A stretch of 5,002 nucleotides of DNA from Bacillota bacterium (lineage in GTDB: Bacteria; Bacillota; DTU030): the NCBI GenBank assembly GCA_012841005.1, contig DUVO01000163.1, forward strand, positions 1 through 5,002, read 5' to 3'. Made by a program: the position numbers and the translations under genes. The notes beneath the pieces were generated by a model, which worked only from the letters and a program-made list of their open reading frames with translations, was not told where the DNA came from and searched no databases. Position 1 is the stretch's first letter; each line of letters begins with the position of its first letter. Shown here piece after piece: positions 4,731 through 5,002 of this stretch.

Positions 4731-5002
4731 GTGAAGGTATATTTGGGCATTGATATTGGTTCGGTAAGTACAAATTTAGTAATCATAGACAACGACGGAG
4801 AGGTCCGGGATGCCCTTTATTTAAAGACCCAGGGAAATCCCATTGGGGTTTTGCAGCAAGGGCTTTTACGGTTAGCAGAAAAATGGTCCGCTCCTTCCAT
4901 CGGTGCTGTAGGGGTTACCGGCAGTGGGCGCCGTCTGGCCGGTGTTATGGTCGGTGCCGATGTAATTAAGAATGAAATAACTGCCCACGCAGTTGCCGCC
5001 CT
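4731..5002 (+). CDS. 2-hydroxyacyl-CoA dehydratase activase (BadF/BadG/HgdC ATPase), 5' part
   Basis: The gene is cut by the right edge; about 90 residues are present. The N-terminus VKVYLGIDIGSVSTNLVIID (1-20) contains the phosphate-1 loop of the ASKHA (actin/Hsp70-like) ATPase fold. GVTGSGRRLAG (61-71) and GADVIKNEITAHA (75-87) are hallmarks of the CoA-dehydratase activator family. These proteins are homodimers that share a [4Fe-4S] cluster and use ATP to push a high-energy electron into 2-hydroxyacyl-CoA dehydratases or benzoyl-CoA-type reductases. The cluster Cys residues and any fused dehydratase-like domain lie beyond the window, so a roughly 260-330 aa activator cannot be told from the very large fused forms, and the substrate is unknown. 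It is separated from spoVAF by 200 nt and has no visible link to sporulation, so it is probably a separate unit. Confidence 0.9.
   Translation, partial: MKVYLGIDIGSVSTNLVIIDNDGEVRDALYLKTQGNPIGVLQQGLLRLAEKWSAPSIGAVGVTGSGRRLAGVMVGADVIKNEITAHAVAA

Noticed and set aside
4555..4792. Minus-strand open frames in the gap before the activase gene
   Set aside because: They run through the repeat-bearing gap and into the activase start, and their Cys/Pro/Tyr-rich products show no family features.

Overview
The window comes from an endospore-forming Firmicute, most likely an anaerobic Clostridia/Peptococcaceae-type organism. The evidence is a short spoVA sporulation/germination operon without the spoVAA and spoVAB genes found in bacilli, strong GGAGG ribosome binding sites, frequent TTG/GTG starts, and a 2-hydroxyacyl-CoA dehydratase activase, an enzyme type of anaerobic metabolism. 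All genes lie on the + strand. The organism call is an inference from gene content, not from a database match.

Left part (1-601): the tail of an intrinsic terminator from a gene outside the window is followed at once by a very good match to a forespore sigma-G promoter (TGTATG, 17 nt, CATACTA). Downstream are a 71-aa single-pass membrane protein of unknown function and a 75-aa dodecin-family protein with a TTG start. The dodecin lacks the tryptophan that stacks on flavin in classical dodecins.

Middle (602-805): a gene-free stretch of about 200 nt holds a long imperfect hairpin (643-697), a compact GC-rich terminator-like hairpin (719-740) and a weak sigma-G-like promoter candidate (748-777) leading into the spoVA operon.

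spoVA operon (806-4530): spoVAC, spoVAD, spoVAE (the SpoVAEb type), an unrecognised 132-aa polytopic membrane protein, and a GerA-family spoVAF. Gaps are 1 to 22 nt and each gene has its own ribosome binding site, so they should be one transcript. SpoVAC, SpoVAD and SpoVAEb are the core of the complex that moves Ca-dipicolinate into the forespore and releases it on germination. SpoVAF is related to germinant receptor A subunits. The 132-aa protein sits where bacilli encode the soluble SpoVAEa but does not resemble it; it is the most interesting unknown here.

Right end (4531-5002): about 200 nt of non-coding DNA with degenerate ACAGT repeats and no convincing terminator, then the 5' end of a BadF/BadG/HgdC-type ATPase gene that runs off the window.
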